Made by a program: the position numbers and the translations under genes
Assembly: GCA_045598025.1 (NCBI GenBank)
Contig: JAZLLH010000026.1
Coordinates: forward strand, 1 to 33,222
Source of the DNA: UBA1195 sp045598025
Lineage (GTDB): Bacteria; Bacteroidota; Bacteroidia; Bacteroidales; WCHB1-69
DNA length: 33,222 nucleotides
Reading direction: 5' to 3'
Notes under the pieces: model-generated
What the model saw: only the letters and a program-made list of their open reading frames with translations
Told to the model about the DNA's origin: nothing
Database searches by the model: none
Part shown: piece after piece, positions 14,637 to 23,251 of the stretch
How positions within the stretch are numbered: the stretch's first letter is position 1
How the letters are laid out: the number at the start of each line of letters is the position of its first letter

Positions 14637-16697
14637 TTAGAAATGAAAGCAGACGCGTCCCTGCAGCTGGCGTCCGGGCATAGGATAATCGCGTATGATT
14701 TCGTAGTGTCTGTTTGTCAGGTTCAGCAGATGAACCTGAAACAGCCAGTAACTCCTTTGGCCTTTTATCCGTGCCGTCGGCAATCGGTAGGAAAGGGACA
14801 TTCCGTGGTCCGCATAAGCTTCCATGCGGTTGGCATCGGTGTTTTGTCCCAGGGTGTAGCGTCGGCCGACCATCAATAGGGTATACGAGAAACTGAAGCG
14901 TCTCCAGTCCATGCGTAAAATGCCGGATCCGGAATGATAGGGCGTGTAGGGAAGTTGTTGCCGGTACGTCTTGCTTTCCGGATTGGAAATGTCCCAGGCA
15001 TGCTGAAAAGTGTAGTTGATATCCAGTGCAATCTGCATCCTCCAGGCGGACAGTATATCGGCATCTGTGTAGTGCAGTTTGGCTTCGGCACCCCGAATTT
15101 CCACTTCTCCGAAATTGAGCATGGACCATACGAACAGGTTCTGGCTGGGAACGGCTACTATTTTGTTTGTCACCTTGTTATAGAAAACGTCTGCCTCCCA
15201 GTGCAAGGTCCTTCCTCCCTGATTATTCCATTGCCCTCCGCATCCGGCGTTCCATTCTTTCACGTCTTCGGGTTTCAGCGCTGCAGCTCCGAAAAGCCGA
15301 TAATAACATTCTGTAAAAGTGGGCATTCGGAAAATATCCTTGAAAGAGAATCTCCAATCTTGGGAGTAGTGACCGCGGGGGCCGTTCATACGGTAAAGCA
15401 GGTTGACGGACGGGCTCCATTTCCGTGTTTTTTCCGTTGACTTTCCGACCGCCATGTCCACGTAGGCGTTGTGCAATATGGCTGCATGAAAATCTGCCAG
15501 GTTGTGCCCCTGATGTTGGAATTTTCCCATCAGGGCCGTGAGAGAGGAAAATCGGGTAGGAGGAATGAATCCGCTCAGGTCCGCTTCCATATGGTCAATG
15601 TTCAGGTCATTGGCCAGTGATATGCTCACATATTTTCCGAAATTTCTCAACAGGGCATCTGACAGATAATATTCCCATTGCCGATAGGTGTTTTCCAGGC
15701 AGTGCGCAGCGTTCAGATAGTCCGGATCCGTGTAGCGCAGCTGGTCGTAATTGATTTTTTCGTTGTTCTGGAACTGCCATTTTCCCTGTTTGTGAAAAAG
15801 GTCCAGATGATGAAAGTGGAATTGTCCGAAGAGGTTGCGTTCTTCCATGTGCTGTCGGCAGAGGGAATTGTACAGCACGATGGCGCCGGGAAGCTGTTGC
15901 CGGCTGTCGTAGTAGAATATCTTTGCCTGTGCCAACCGCTGAGGGGAACTATGGTAGAGGTTGCCTTCCAGACGGAAATTCCGTACTTCCGAGTTGCTCC
16001 TTTTCCCCCGGATGGTCTGGCCGAAGTTTTGATAAACGTAAGGGTAGTCTCCCTTTTGGTAGTCGTATTTTCCGGAGATGGAGAAGGACCATTGTTTTCC
16101 CAATTTCTGTTCCCAATGCAGGTAGGGGTTATAAAGCTGGAAGGAGCCTCCTCGGAAAGCGGCATCCATGTGGATTTTTTCCTGATTCTGAAATTGGGGT
16201 ACAGGAGTACGAAGTACCAGGGTGGATGCGGAAGCCAGCATGCGGGCAGGATGCAGTATATCGTCCGGACTGCCGCTGTACAGACTGACGGATTCTGTGT
16301 TTTCCTGTGAAAACCGGCCCAGATTGGTCTGCCCCGTATTGCAGTCGCTGACAGGGAGAAAGTCGTAGTATACGGCCGTATGAGAAGCTCCCAGGCTTCG
16401 CACGGATACGGTTTTGATTCCGCCTATGCCGCCGTAGTCTCTGACGCTGGCTCCGGAAAGATATTTCAGCACATCTCCCAGATCTTTGGCCGGCAGGTGC
16501 TCGATGATATCCGGGGTGATGGTTTGGGAGGACACGGCATGCGGAGTTTCCTGTACCGCCTCTGTACGGACGGAGAAATCCGGGAGAGACACATTTTTCA
16601 GTGTGTCTTTGTTTTGGGCACGAAGAATCGATGGGAAGCATAACTCCCAAAGACATCCCAATACAATATAATATGTCTTCCTGTGACCTGACAACAT
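14637..16697 (-). CDS. btuB: BtuB-type TonB-dependent cobalamin receptor (686 aa)
   Basis: Outer-membrane receptor that takes up vitamin B12 using TonB energy. A signal peptide (about 1-27, ending SILRAQ) is followed by a plug domain with TITPDIIEHLPAKDLGDVL, LSGASVRDYGGIGGIKTVSVRSLGASHTAV and ENTESVSLYSG. A 22-strand-type barrel then runs to a C-terminal Phe (GRVCFHF), the usual outer-membrane insertion signal. There is no N-terminal carboxypeptidase-like domain, so it is BtuB-like rather than SusC-like. The cobalamin riboswitch ending about 25 bases upstream of the ATG at 16697 makes the substrate nearly certain. The BtuG gene follows. Confidence 0.92.
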   Translation of the reverse strand: MLSGHRKTYYIVLGCLWELCFPSILRAQNKDTLKNVSLPDFSVRTEAVQETPHAVSSQTITPDIIEHLPAKDLGDVLKYLSGASVRDYGGIGGIKTVSVRSLGASHTAVYYDFLPVSDCNTGQTNLGRFSQENTESVSLYSGSPDDILHPARMLASASTLVLRTPVPQFQNQEKIHMDAAFRGGSFQLYNPYLHWEQKLGKQWSFSISGKYDYQKGDYPYVYQNFGQTIRGKRSNSEVRNFRLEGNLYHSSPQRLAQAKIFYYDSRQQLPGAIVLYNSLCRQHMEERNLFGQFHFHHLDLFHKQGKWQFQNNEKINYDQLRYTDPDYLNAAHCLENTYRQWEYYLSDALLRNFGKYVSISLANDLNIDHMEADLSGFIPPTRFSSLTALMGKFQHQGHNLADFHAAILHNAYVDMAVGKSTEKTRKWSPSVNLLYRMNGPRGHYSQDWRFSFKDIFRMPTFTECYYRLFGAAALKPEDVKEWNAGCGGQWNNQGGRTLHWEADVFYNKVTNKIVAVPSQNLFVWSMLNFGEVEIRGAEAKLHYTDADILSAWRMQIALDINYTFQHAWDISNPESKTYRQQLPYTPYHSGSGILRMDWRRFSFSYTLLMVGRRYTLGQNTDANRMEAYADHGMSLSYRLPTARIKGQRSYWLFQVHLLNLTNRHYEIIRDYPMPGRQLQGRVCFHF

Positions 16698-16723
16698 GAT
16701 TACTTTTTCCTCGAAAGCTCAAT

Positions 16724-16893
16724 GCAACATTCGGCAGGTCTTCTGACTTAGCCCGGGTTTTGGCAGCCTTCCCATTTTGTTTCGGACAAAACAGTGGCCT
16801 TTTTGCCAACCCTTGCGGGGATTACAGCAGCGGGACTGTTCCGGAATTTCACCGGATTCCCTTTTCATCCGATTCCCTTTCGGAAACCGGAAC
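16724..16893 (-). ncRNA. Cobalamin (adenosylcobalamin-class) riboswitch
   Basis: On the minus strand the leader contains the conserved pieces in order: GAAATTCCGGAACAGTCCCG, then GCTGCTGTAATCCCC, then GCCACTG (16792-16798), then the B12 box AGTCAGAAGACCTGCC (16733-16748). It begins shortly after a -7 box at 16906-16913 and ends about 25 bases before the btuB start codon. No U-tract terminator is visible after it, so control is more likely through access to the translation start. When cobalamin is abundant, btuB-btuG expression should drop. Confidence 0.95.
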
Positions 16894-16905
16894 CAAATGC
16901 AGTTG

Positions 16906-16913
16906 CAAAAGTA
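16906..16913 (-). promoter_or_regulatory. Promoter (-7 box) of the btuB-btuG operon
   Basis: Minus strand TACTTTTG followed by CAA and preceded by TATTTGAAAAATGTC. It is nearly identical over 26 bases to the rpmH promoter. Transcription would start just ahead of the riboswitch aptamer. Confidence 0.7.
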
Positions 16914-17088
16914 GACATTTTTCAAATATCATTTCACATTTTCGTAAAAAAAATCATCTGCCATTTTTGCAAATCAGCCGATGAAATGAAACTCTCCCAG
17001 AATCTGTGGGATAATGCCGTAAGCAGTGAAAATCCTGCCGAAATGGAAAAAATGTGCGTTATATCCTGTATCGTGTTTTTTTTTCTTG

Positions 17089-17096
17089 TAATTTTG
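17089..17096 (+). promoter_or_regulatory. Promoter (-7 box) of the secreted PepC-like gene
   Basis: TAATTTTG followed by CA, a TAnnTTTG match 44 bases upstream of the ATG at 17141. The 180 bases between it and the divergent btuB promoter contain no recognisable gene. Confidence 0.55.
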
Positions 17097-17140
17097 CATT
17101 TTGATATTTGAAATGTAAAAAATATAAACAAAATACCATT

Positions 17141-18547
17141 ATGCACAAAAAAGTAGTTTCTTTGATCTTTTGTGTCTGCTGCTTGGGGCTCGGTCAGTTG
17201 AAAGCCCAGAATGCGGGAGGCATTTCCGAATCCATGCTCAACGATTTGAAAAAATCGTATGCCAATTCTCCTCAGGACAAGGCCATCCGCAATGCCTTGA
17301 ATACCGCTGATATCAACAAGTTGGCCGTCAATAGTGAAAATGCCACTGCCTTCGATTCTCATTTTTCCAATCAGGTGAATGTCAAGGCTGTTACCAATCA
17401 GAAGTCGTCCGGACGCTGCTGGATGTTTACCGGAATGAACGTGCTTCGCAGCAAGGCCATCCGTGCCCATCACCTGCCTGCCGATTTTCAGTTTTCACAG
17501 GTTTACACCTTTTTCTACGATCAGCTGGAAAAATCCAACCTCTTTCTGCAAGCCATTCTCGACACCCGCAAACTGGCCATCGACGACCAGCAGGTGCAGT
17601 GGCTGTTCAAGAATCCCATTGGGGATGGAGGCCAATTTACCGGGGTGGCCAATCTGATTGACAAATACGGTGTGGTTCCCACCGATATAATGCCGGAAAC
17701 CCGTAGCAGCAATGCAACTTCTCAGATGTCGAACCTCCTGTCGCTCAAATTGAGGGAATTCGGTCTCGAACTGCGTGATATGTCTGCACAGAAAGGCATG
17801 ACCGAAGCTAAATTGCAGTCCCGCAAGGCGGAAATGCTGCAGACGGTATACCGTATGCTGGCTCTGAATTTCGGCGTTCCTCCTGAAAAGTTTATCTGGT
17901 CTCAGCGAGATGCCAAGGGAAAGATTGTGTCTACCAAGGAATATACTCCCAAATCCTTCGCCGAAGAATTTGTGAAAGAAGATTTCAGCAAATATTACAT
18001 GCTCATGAACGATCCGACTCGGGAATATTACAAAGTATATGAAATTGAGTACGATCGCCATGTGTATGACGGACAGAACTGGAAATTCCTCAATCTGCCG
18101 ATGGAAGAAATTTCCGCCATGGCCATTGCCTCTATCAAAGACAGCACGCCCATGTATTTTTCCTGCGATGTTGCCAAGTTCCTTGACCGGGAAAAAGGCT
18201 TCATGGATGTGGACAATTTTGATTATGCTTCCCTGATGGGAACGACTTTCAACATGGACAAGAAACAGAGAGTGCAGACTTTTGCCAGCGGTTCATCCCA
18301 TGCCATGACCTTAATTGCTGTTGATTTGGATGCAGAGGGTAAACCTCTTAAATGGATGGTGGAAAACAGTTGGGGAAATACTTATGGACACAACGGTTGC
18401 TTGATTATGACCAACGATTGGTTTGATAATTTTATGTTCCGTCTGGTGGTGGAAGAAAAGTACATTCCCGCCAAAACCCTGCAGCTTTTCGAACAGAAGC
18501 CTATCATGCTTCCTTCCTGGGATCCGATGTTCCTGCCCGAAGAGTAG
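17141..18547 (+). CDS. Secreted aminopeptidase C / bleomycin hydrolase-type peptidase (468 aa)
   Basis: Full-length C1B peptidase with an added signal peptide (about 1-22, ending GQLKAQ). I start it at ATG 17141. A TTG in the same frame at 17108 would add 11 polar residues in front of the signal peptide. Catalytic residues are Gln87 and Cys93 in NQKSSGRCWMF, His387 in GSSHAMTLI and Asn409 in VENSWGNTYG. The mature length matches PepC/bleomycin hydrolase, which is usually cytosolic and hexameric. PepC-type enzymes use their C-terminal residue to limit cleavage to aminopeptidase activity; here the end is FLPEE. It is transcribed divergently from the B12 operon and ends in a strong terminator, so it is monocistronic. 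Confidence 0.92.
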   Translation: MHKKVVSLIFCVCCLGLGQLKAQNAGGISESMLNDLKKSYANSPQDKAIRNALNTADINKLAVNSENATAFDSHFSNQVNVKAVTNQKSSGRCWMFTGMNVLRSKAIRAHHLPADFQFSQVYTFFYDQLEKSNLFLQAILDTRKLAIDDQQVQWLFKNPIGDGGQFTGVANLIDKYGVVPTDIMPETRSSNATSQMSNLLSLKLREFGLELRDMSAQKGMTEAKLQSRKAEMLQTVYRMLALNFGVPPEKFIWSQRDAKGKIVSTKEYTPKSFAEEFVKEDFSKYYMLMNDPTREYYKVYEIEYDRHVYDGQNWKFLNLPMEEISAMAIASIKDSTPMYFSCDVAKFLDREKGFMDVDNFDYASLMGTTFNMDKKQRVQTFASGSSHAMTLIAVDLDAEGKPLKWMVENSWGNTYGHNGCLIMTNDWFDNFMFRLVVEEKYIPAKTLQLFEQKPIMLPSWDPMFLPEE

Positions 18548-18564
18548 CACTCTGTCAATCATTG

Positions 18565-18606
18565 AAAAAAAACAGGTTATCTGAATGGATAGCCTGTTTT
18601 TTTTTG
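18565..18606 (+). terminator. Bidirectional terminator between pepC-like and DUF4249 genes
   Basis: The arms AACAGGTTATC (18571-18581) and GATAGCCTGTT (18588-18598) pair with one G-U around a 6-base loop. There is an A-run before and a T-run of about nine after, so it serves both converging genes. Confidence 0.9.
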
Positions 18607-18620
18607 TTTCTCGTTCGGAT

Positions 18621-19541
18621 TTATTTGTTTTTCTCGGTTTTGAATACCAAGGTATCGTAGCGGGCATGGTAGCCGGACCATATCCCTGTGACGGAACTTC
18701 CGTTTTTCTCCTGCAGGTTGGTCGGGTAGGTAGCCGGGCTCATGAAAAGATTAGAGCCCAATGTCAGATCCACCTGAAGGGCAAACCAGTAGTTTTTGGT
18801 AGCTTCATCTGTAGTACAGGACTTGATGAACACGGTGCTCCCCCTTTGATACATGGTGGAAGATTTGGCATCATCCAAAGTGTTGTAGTACATGCTGATA
18901 ATATTTGAAAACGGGCTTCTTGTCAGTTCGAAGTTCAGTTTCAGACCATTGAATGTCAGGTCGTCGAAAGTGCCGATATACACTTGTGAAAAAACAGGGT
19001 CTTCCCCTTTGACTTTGGTAAAAAAGCGATAGCAGTTGAATTCGTCCTTGGGATCGGAGAACAATATGCGTATATAGGATTCAGGAAGGGTCGGCCGACT
19101 GAAGTAGAGGGTATCCATCTGTACTCCCTGGACCGGAATGCAGGTGCTGGCATCGTATACTTTTCCTTTGTTTTCAACGTGCAGCAGGTAGGTGTGTCCG
19201 AGGACTCCTTTCAACTGTTTCCCGATATATGCTTTGCCCAGCAACCCGTATACGTGATCGGAAGAGACTCCCAACTTCAGCCGTTCGCTTTCTCCAGTAT
19301 TCGAATCTGTTACTGTCACAGCGGCCTCCGTCTGTATGCAGGCAAGAATGGAGTCGGCAGTAGTCTTGGAATAGTAGGGACGCGACAGGGAGATGACGAC
19401 TACGGCGGGTTGTCCGTTTTCTATCCAGCCTTCTATCACGCAGGTCTGGTCATGATGGGGCAACTTGATGGATATAGGGACTTCGCAGCCGCACAGCATG
19501 CAGCATGCCGCAATCAGTCCGAGTAATCCGGTTTTCCGCAT
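18621..19541 (-). CDS. DUF4249 family lipoprotein (306 aa)
   Basis: The lipoprotein signal ends in MLCGCEVPISIKLP (Cys19). It is followed by the family-typical start HHDQTCVIEGWIENGQPAVVVISLSRPYY, and the protein ends with SVTGIWSGYHARYDTLVF. DUF4249 proteins are Bacteroidota surface lipoproteins normally encoded directly beside a TonB-dependent receptor and thought to act with it in uptake. No receptor lies beside this one. Instead it is the last gene of a run behind thioredoxin reductase, with only two bases between them. Function is unknown. Confidence 0.8.
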   Translation of the reverse strand: MRKTGLLGLIAACCMLCGCEVPISIKLPHHDQTCVIEGWIENGQPAVVVISLSRPYYSKTTADSILACIQTEAAVTVTDSNTGESERLKLGVSSDHVYGLLGKAYIGKQLKGVLGHTYLLHVENKGKVYDASTCIPVQGVQMDTLYFSRPTLPESYIRILFSDPKDEFNCYRFFTKVKGEDPVFSQVYIGTFDDLTFNGLKLNFELTRSPFSNIISMYYNTLDDAKSSTMYQRGSTVFIKSCTTDEATKNYWFALQVDLTLGSNLFMSPATYPTNLQEKNGSSVTGIWSGYHARYDTLVFKTEKNK

Positions 19542-19543
19542 GT

Positions 19544-20488
19544 TTATTGTTCCTGAAGGAATCGTTCGGCATCAATGGCGGCACGGCATCCTCCTGCTGC
19601 AGCGGTGATGGCCTGCTTGTACCGGCGGTCCTGTACGTCTCCGGCTGCAAATACGCCGGGAACGGAAGTCAGGGAAGTGCCTTCCTTGGTAACAATGTAC
19701 TTTTCTTCGTCCAGTTCCAATTGTCCTTCAAACAGCTCTGTATTCGGATGATGTCCGATGGCCACGAAAACACCGTCCACGGCGAGGGTCCGGGTCGCTT
19801 CCGTTTTTACATTGCGGACCTGCAGTCCGGTGACGCTTTTGGAAAATCTGTCACCTTCCCCTATGATTTCCAAAGGAATGCTGTCCCATACCATTTCAAT
19901 GTTGGGGGTGCGGAAAATCTTTTCCTGCATGATTTTGCTGGCCCGGAGTTGGTCGCGACGGTGTACCATGTACACTTTTCTGCACAATTTGGACAGATAG
20001 GTCGCGTCTTCGGCGGCCGTGTCTCCTCCGCCAATTACTGCCACATCCTTCCCTTTGTAGAAAAATCCGTCGCAGGTGGCACAGCAGGAAACTCCGGATC
20101 CGTTGTATTCCTTTTCAGAAGGGAGTCCCAGCCAACGGGCCGATGCACCGGTAGCTATAATCACGGTTTCTGCCAGAATGTCCGTGCCGTCGTCGCTGAC
20201 GCAATGAAACGGCCGTTTGGAAAAGTCAGCGGAAACAATTTCCCCATTGCGTATGTCGGCTCCGAAGCGCAAAGCCTGTTTGCGGATGTCCTCCATGATG
20301 TCGCCTCCCATTTTTCCATCCGGATAACCGGGAAAATTATCCACCATGGAAGTAATTGTCAGTTGTCCTCCCACCTGGAAGCCTTCGTAAACGATGGGGT
20401 GGAGGTTGGCACGGGAGGCATAGATGGCGGCTGTATAGCCGGCCGGACCGGAACCTATGATAAGGCAGGAAGTGAGGTTTTCATTCAT
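19544..20488 (-). CDS. trxB: Thioredoxin-disulfide reductase (314 aa)
   Basis: NADPH-dependent flavoenzyme that reduces thioredoxin in the cytoplasm. FAD-binding GSGPAGYTAAIYASRA is at 12-27, the redox pair is Cys136 and Cys139 in SCCATCDGFF, the NADPH site is GGGDTAAEDA (153-162) with the phosphate-binding HRRDQLRASK, and the C-terminal FAD contact is VPGVFAAGDVQDRRYKQAITAAAGG. An extra cysteine (Cys135) precedes the active pair, as in many homologues. The gene follows the DUF4290 gene by 12 bases and abuts the DUF4249 gene. Confidence 0.97.
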   Translation of the reverse strand: MNENLTSCLIIGSGPAGYTAAIYASRANLHPIVYEGFQVGGQLTITSMVDNFPGYPDGKMGGDIMEDIRKQALRFGADIRNGEIVSADFSKRPFHCVSDDGTDILAETVIIATGASARWLGLPSEKEYNGSGVSCCATCDGFFYKGKDVAVIGGGDTAAEDATYLSKLCRKVYMVHRRDQLRASKIMQEKIFRTPNIEMVWDSIPLEIIGEGDRFSKSVTGLQVRNVKTEATRTLAVDGVFVAIGHHPNTELFEGQLELDEEKYIVTKEGTSLTSVPGVFAAGDVQDRRYKQAITAAAGGCRAAIDAERFLQEQ

Positions 20489-20500
20489 CGGACGTTTTTT

Positions 20501-21181
20501 TTAGGAGTTGTTGCTTTTTTTCTTTTTCTTTTTCTTGGATGGGGTGGCGTTGCCTTTTTCTCCGGGGACATTCTGGACCTTTTTCCTGACGTTTCCCTGC
20601 GCGCAAGCCTGATTGTTTCCGGATTCGCGGTTCAATAGGGTTTTGGTGCTGGGAAATACGAAATCTTCCGGCAGTTTGAGCTTTCCGTCGGAAAGGGTAC
20701 GCAGATGTTCCCGAATCATCTCATCATTGACGGAATCCCGGTTGTAGTTCAGGTACATGCTCTTCAGATACACAGCAACGTCCTTGATGCATTGTTCCTT
20801 TTCCGGAGAATCCGGTTCTTCGGAAAGTTTCCTGATGATGTTTTCTATGTTCTTTCCGTAGGGTGGAAATTGGATTTTGTTCTTCGGATAGGGCAGCAGA
20901 CCGGGTTTGGCCTCCATTTCCTTCTTTTCCGGAATGGGGAACGGGCTGTCAATATCCAATCTGAAATCGGATATGACGAAGATTTCATCCCATAGTTTCT
21001 GCCAGAAATCGGCCGTTTTTTTGCTGCCGCTGGACAGATTGGCCATGGCTTTGATGATGGCTCTCGCCTGCTGATTTCGTGTTTCCCGGTCTTCTATGGT
21101 AATGACGGATTCGACCAGTTCCTGAATGTTGCGTCCGTATTCCTTAGTGATGATTTTTGTTCTCGTCGTATTGTATTCCAT
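20501..21181 (-). CDS. DUF4290 family protein with polylysine tail (226 aa)
   Basis: A Bacteroidota family of unknown function, recognised from the N-terminus MEYNTTRTKIITKEYGRNIQ and the IEDRETRNQQA segment. I start it at 21181 because family members begin at this MEYNT. An ATG four codons upstream (21193) is also in frame. Residues 5-150 are mainly helical. The C-terminus is basic and disordered, ending in a run of seven lysines followed by SNNS, suggesting nucleic-acid or ribosome contact. It lies between the M13 peptidase gene (21 bases upstream) and trxB (12 bases downstream). Confidence 0.8.
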   Translation of the reverse strand: MEYNTTRTKIITKEYGRNIQELVESVITIEDRETRNQQARAIIKAMANLSSGSKKTADFWQKLWDEIFVISDFRLDIDSPFPIPEKKEMEAKPGLLPYPKNKIQFPPYGKNIENIIRKLSEEPDSPEKEQCIKDVAVYLKSMYLNYNRDSVNDEMIREHLRTLSDGKLKLPEDFVFPSTKTLLNRESGNNQACAQGNVRKKVQNVPGEKGNATPSKKKKKKKSNNS

Positions 21182-21202
21182 GAAAAATCGCATTTGTGTA
21201 TG

Positions 21203-23251
21203 TTACCAAATGTGGGCTTGCTTTTCCGGAGCCAGGTACATGGCATCCTGCTCTTTGATTCCGAATGCCTTCTGGAAAGCGGAAATATGGGGCAAAGTGC
21301 CGTTGACACGCCATTTCCCCAGGGAGTGAGGATCTTCCTTGGTCCGGCGGGTGATTTCCTCGTCACGGATGTTTCCGGCCCACACCATGGCATAGGCGAT
21401 GAAGAAGCGCTGATCGGCTGTAAATCCGTCCATTTCCTCCTGGATATCTCCGGCTTCCTTGGCCTTTTGGAATGCGGTGTACGATATATTCAGACCTCCA
21501 TTGTCAGCGATGTTTTCGCCCAAAGTGAACTGTCCGTTGGCGTGTACGCCCGGCAATACCTCAATCCGGTTGAACCAGTCCACCAGGGTTTGGGTTCTTT
21601 GGGCAAAATTGGCGGAGTCTTCCGGCAGCCACCAATTGGCCAGATTGCCGTATTTGTCGTATTTGCATCCCTGATCGTCGAATCCATGGGTCATTTCGTG
21701 ACCGATGACCACGCCTATGGCTCCGTAGTTGACGGCATCATCGGCATTCATGTCAAAGAAAGGCGGTTGCAGTATGCCGGCAGGGAAGCAGATTTCATTG
21801 GTGGACGGATTGTAATAGGCATTCACCGTCTGAGGAGTCATCTGCCATTCGTCTTTGTCAACGGGTTTTCCTATTTTGGCCAGCTCGTAGCGGTATTCGA
21901 ATTCGTTGGCGCGGGATATATTTCCCCAATAACTGTCTTTGGATATTTTCAGTCCGCCGTAATCTCTCCATTTGTCGGGATAGCCGATTTTGACGTGGAA
22001 GGCATCCAGTTTCTCGATGGCCTTGGCCTGTGTGGCTTCACTCATCCATTCTGCCTGACGGATTCTTTCCTTCAGTGCTTCCTGCAGATTTTTGACCATA
22101 CGGTCCATGCGTTCCTTGGCTGCTTCGGGAAAATATTTTTCCACATACATCTGTCCGACGGCTTCTCCCATGCATCCGTTCACAGCGTGAACTACCCTTT
22201 TCCAGCGAGGCTGCTGCTGCTGTTTGCCGCTCATGGCTTTTCCGTAGAAATCGAATCGGGTATCGGCAAAAGCTGAACTCAGGTACGGAGCTGCATTGTT
22301 GATGACGTTCCAGGCCAGATAGGCTTTCAGCGTGTTGAGGTCGGTGGTGGCGATGATTTGGTCGAGGGCCTTGAAATAGTCCGGCATTCCGATGTTGACG
22401 GAATCCAGGTTCAGTCCCAGTTTCTGCATATACGTTTTGACATCGAAATGTCCGAGCATCCGCTCGAAGTCCTGAATGGAGGCATAGTGGTAGGTTAATT
22501 CCGGCAGACGCTGGTCTTCCTTGCTCATGAAAGCTTTGGCCATTCGGGTTTCCAATGCCAGCAGCTGTTCGGCCATGGCAGCTTCTTTCCCGGCAAATCC
22601 GGCCATTTCTCCGTATCCGGAAATTTCGAGCAGTTTGGTAATCATTGTTTTGTATTGTTCCCGTATGGGCTTCATTTCTTTGTCCAGATAGTAGTCCCGG
22701 TCGCCGATTCCCAGGCCGGACTGCCATATCCAGGCAATTTTACGGTCGCTGTTCATGGGATCCGCTTCTCCGAAAATGCCCAGGAACGGGCTTCCGGCTG
22801 TCAGGGCAATATCCGCAGCCTTGCTTCCGATTTCCGAGGACTGACGGATACCGGCAATCTGCTGCAGCATTTCCCGAATGGGTTCTGCTCCCTGTTTTTC
22901 CAGCAGGGCACTGTCCATACCGATATTGTACAGATCTCCGATTTTCTGAGCTACGGTGCCGTTTTTGTTTTCCTGTCCGGCCAGACTGGTAATCAGTTCC
23001 TGAAGCTGTTTCAGATTGTCTTCCGCCAATTGGTCAAAACTTCCGAAACGGGAGTATTCCCCAGTCAGCGGATGCAGTTTCATCCACCCTCCGCAGGCAT
23101 ATTGGTAAAAATCTTCGGCCGGATTGACTGTGGTGTCGAAATATTCCATGTGGATACCCGAACTCAGAGGTGCGGTCTCATTTGTTTTCTTTTTGCATGC
23201 ACTCATGATGACAAGTAAACTTCCAATAATTAATAATGTCCTGTTTTTCAT
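21203..23251 (-). CDS. M13 family (neprilysin/PepO-type) zinc metallopeptidase lipoprotein (682 aa)
   Basis: The lipoprotein signal ends in IMSACKKK (Cys19). A typical two-domain M13 peptidase follows. The N-terminal M13_N region starts with NPAEDFYQYACGGWM. The catalytic domain holds the substrate-binding NAYYNP (477-482), the zinc motif HEMTH (518-522) and the third ligand with its supporting Asp in ENIAD (579-583). The C-terminus is DAMYLAPEKQAHIW; M13 enzymes usually end in CxxW, and the cysteine is absent here, as is common in bacteria. It cleaves oligopeptides in the periplasm or at the surface. It is the first gene of the run M13, DUF4290, trxB, DUF4249. No good consensus promoter is visible upstream. 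Confidence 0.95.
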   Translation of the reverse strand: MKNRTLLIIGSLLVIMSACKKKTNETAPLSSGIHMEYFDTTVNPAEDFYQYACGGWMKLHPLTGEYSRFGSFDQLAEDNLKQLQELITSLAGQENKNGTVAQKIGDLYNIGMDSALLEKQGAEPIREMLQQIAGIRQSSEIGSKAADIALTAGSPFLGIFGEADPMNSDRKIAWIWQSGLGIGDRDYYLDKEMKPIREQYKTMITKLLEISGYGEMAGFAGKEAAMAEQLLALETRMAKAFMSKEDQRLPELTYHYASIQDFERMLGHFDVKTYMQKLGLNLDSVNIGMPDYFKALDQIIATTDLNTLKAYLAWNVINNAAPYLSSAFADTRFDFYGKAMSGKQQQQPRWKRVVHAVNGCMGEAVGQMYVEKYFPEAAKERMDRMVKNLQEALKERIRQAEWMSEATQAKAIEKLDAFHVKIGYPDKWRDYGGLKISKDSYWGNISRANEFEYRYELAKIGKPVDKDEWQMTPQTVNAYYNPSTNEICFPAGILQPPFFDMNADDAVNYGAIGVVIGHEMTHGFDDQGCKYDKYGNLANWWLPEDSANFAQRTQTLVDWFNRIEVLPGVHANGQFTLGENIADNGGLNISYTAFQKAKEAGDIQEEMDGFTADQRFFIAYAMVWAGNIRDEEITRRTKEDPHSLGKWRVNGTLPHISAFQKAFGIKEQDAMYLAPEKQAHIW

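Noticed and set aside
16986..17111. 41-codon open frame with a hydrophobic C-terminal end, between the btuB and pepC-like promoters
   Set aside because: It overlaps the -7 box of the pepC-like gene, has no promoter box of its own with a perfect match and no recognisable relatives.
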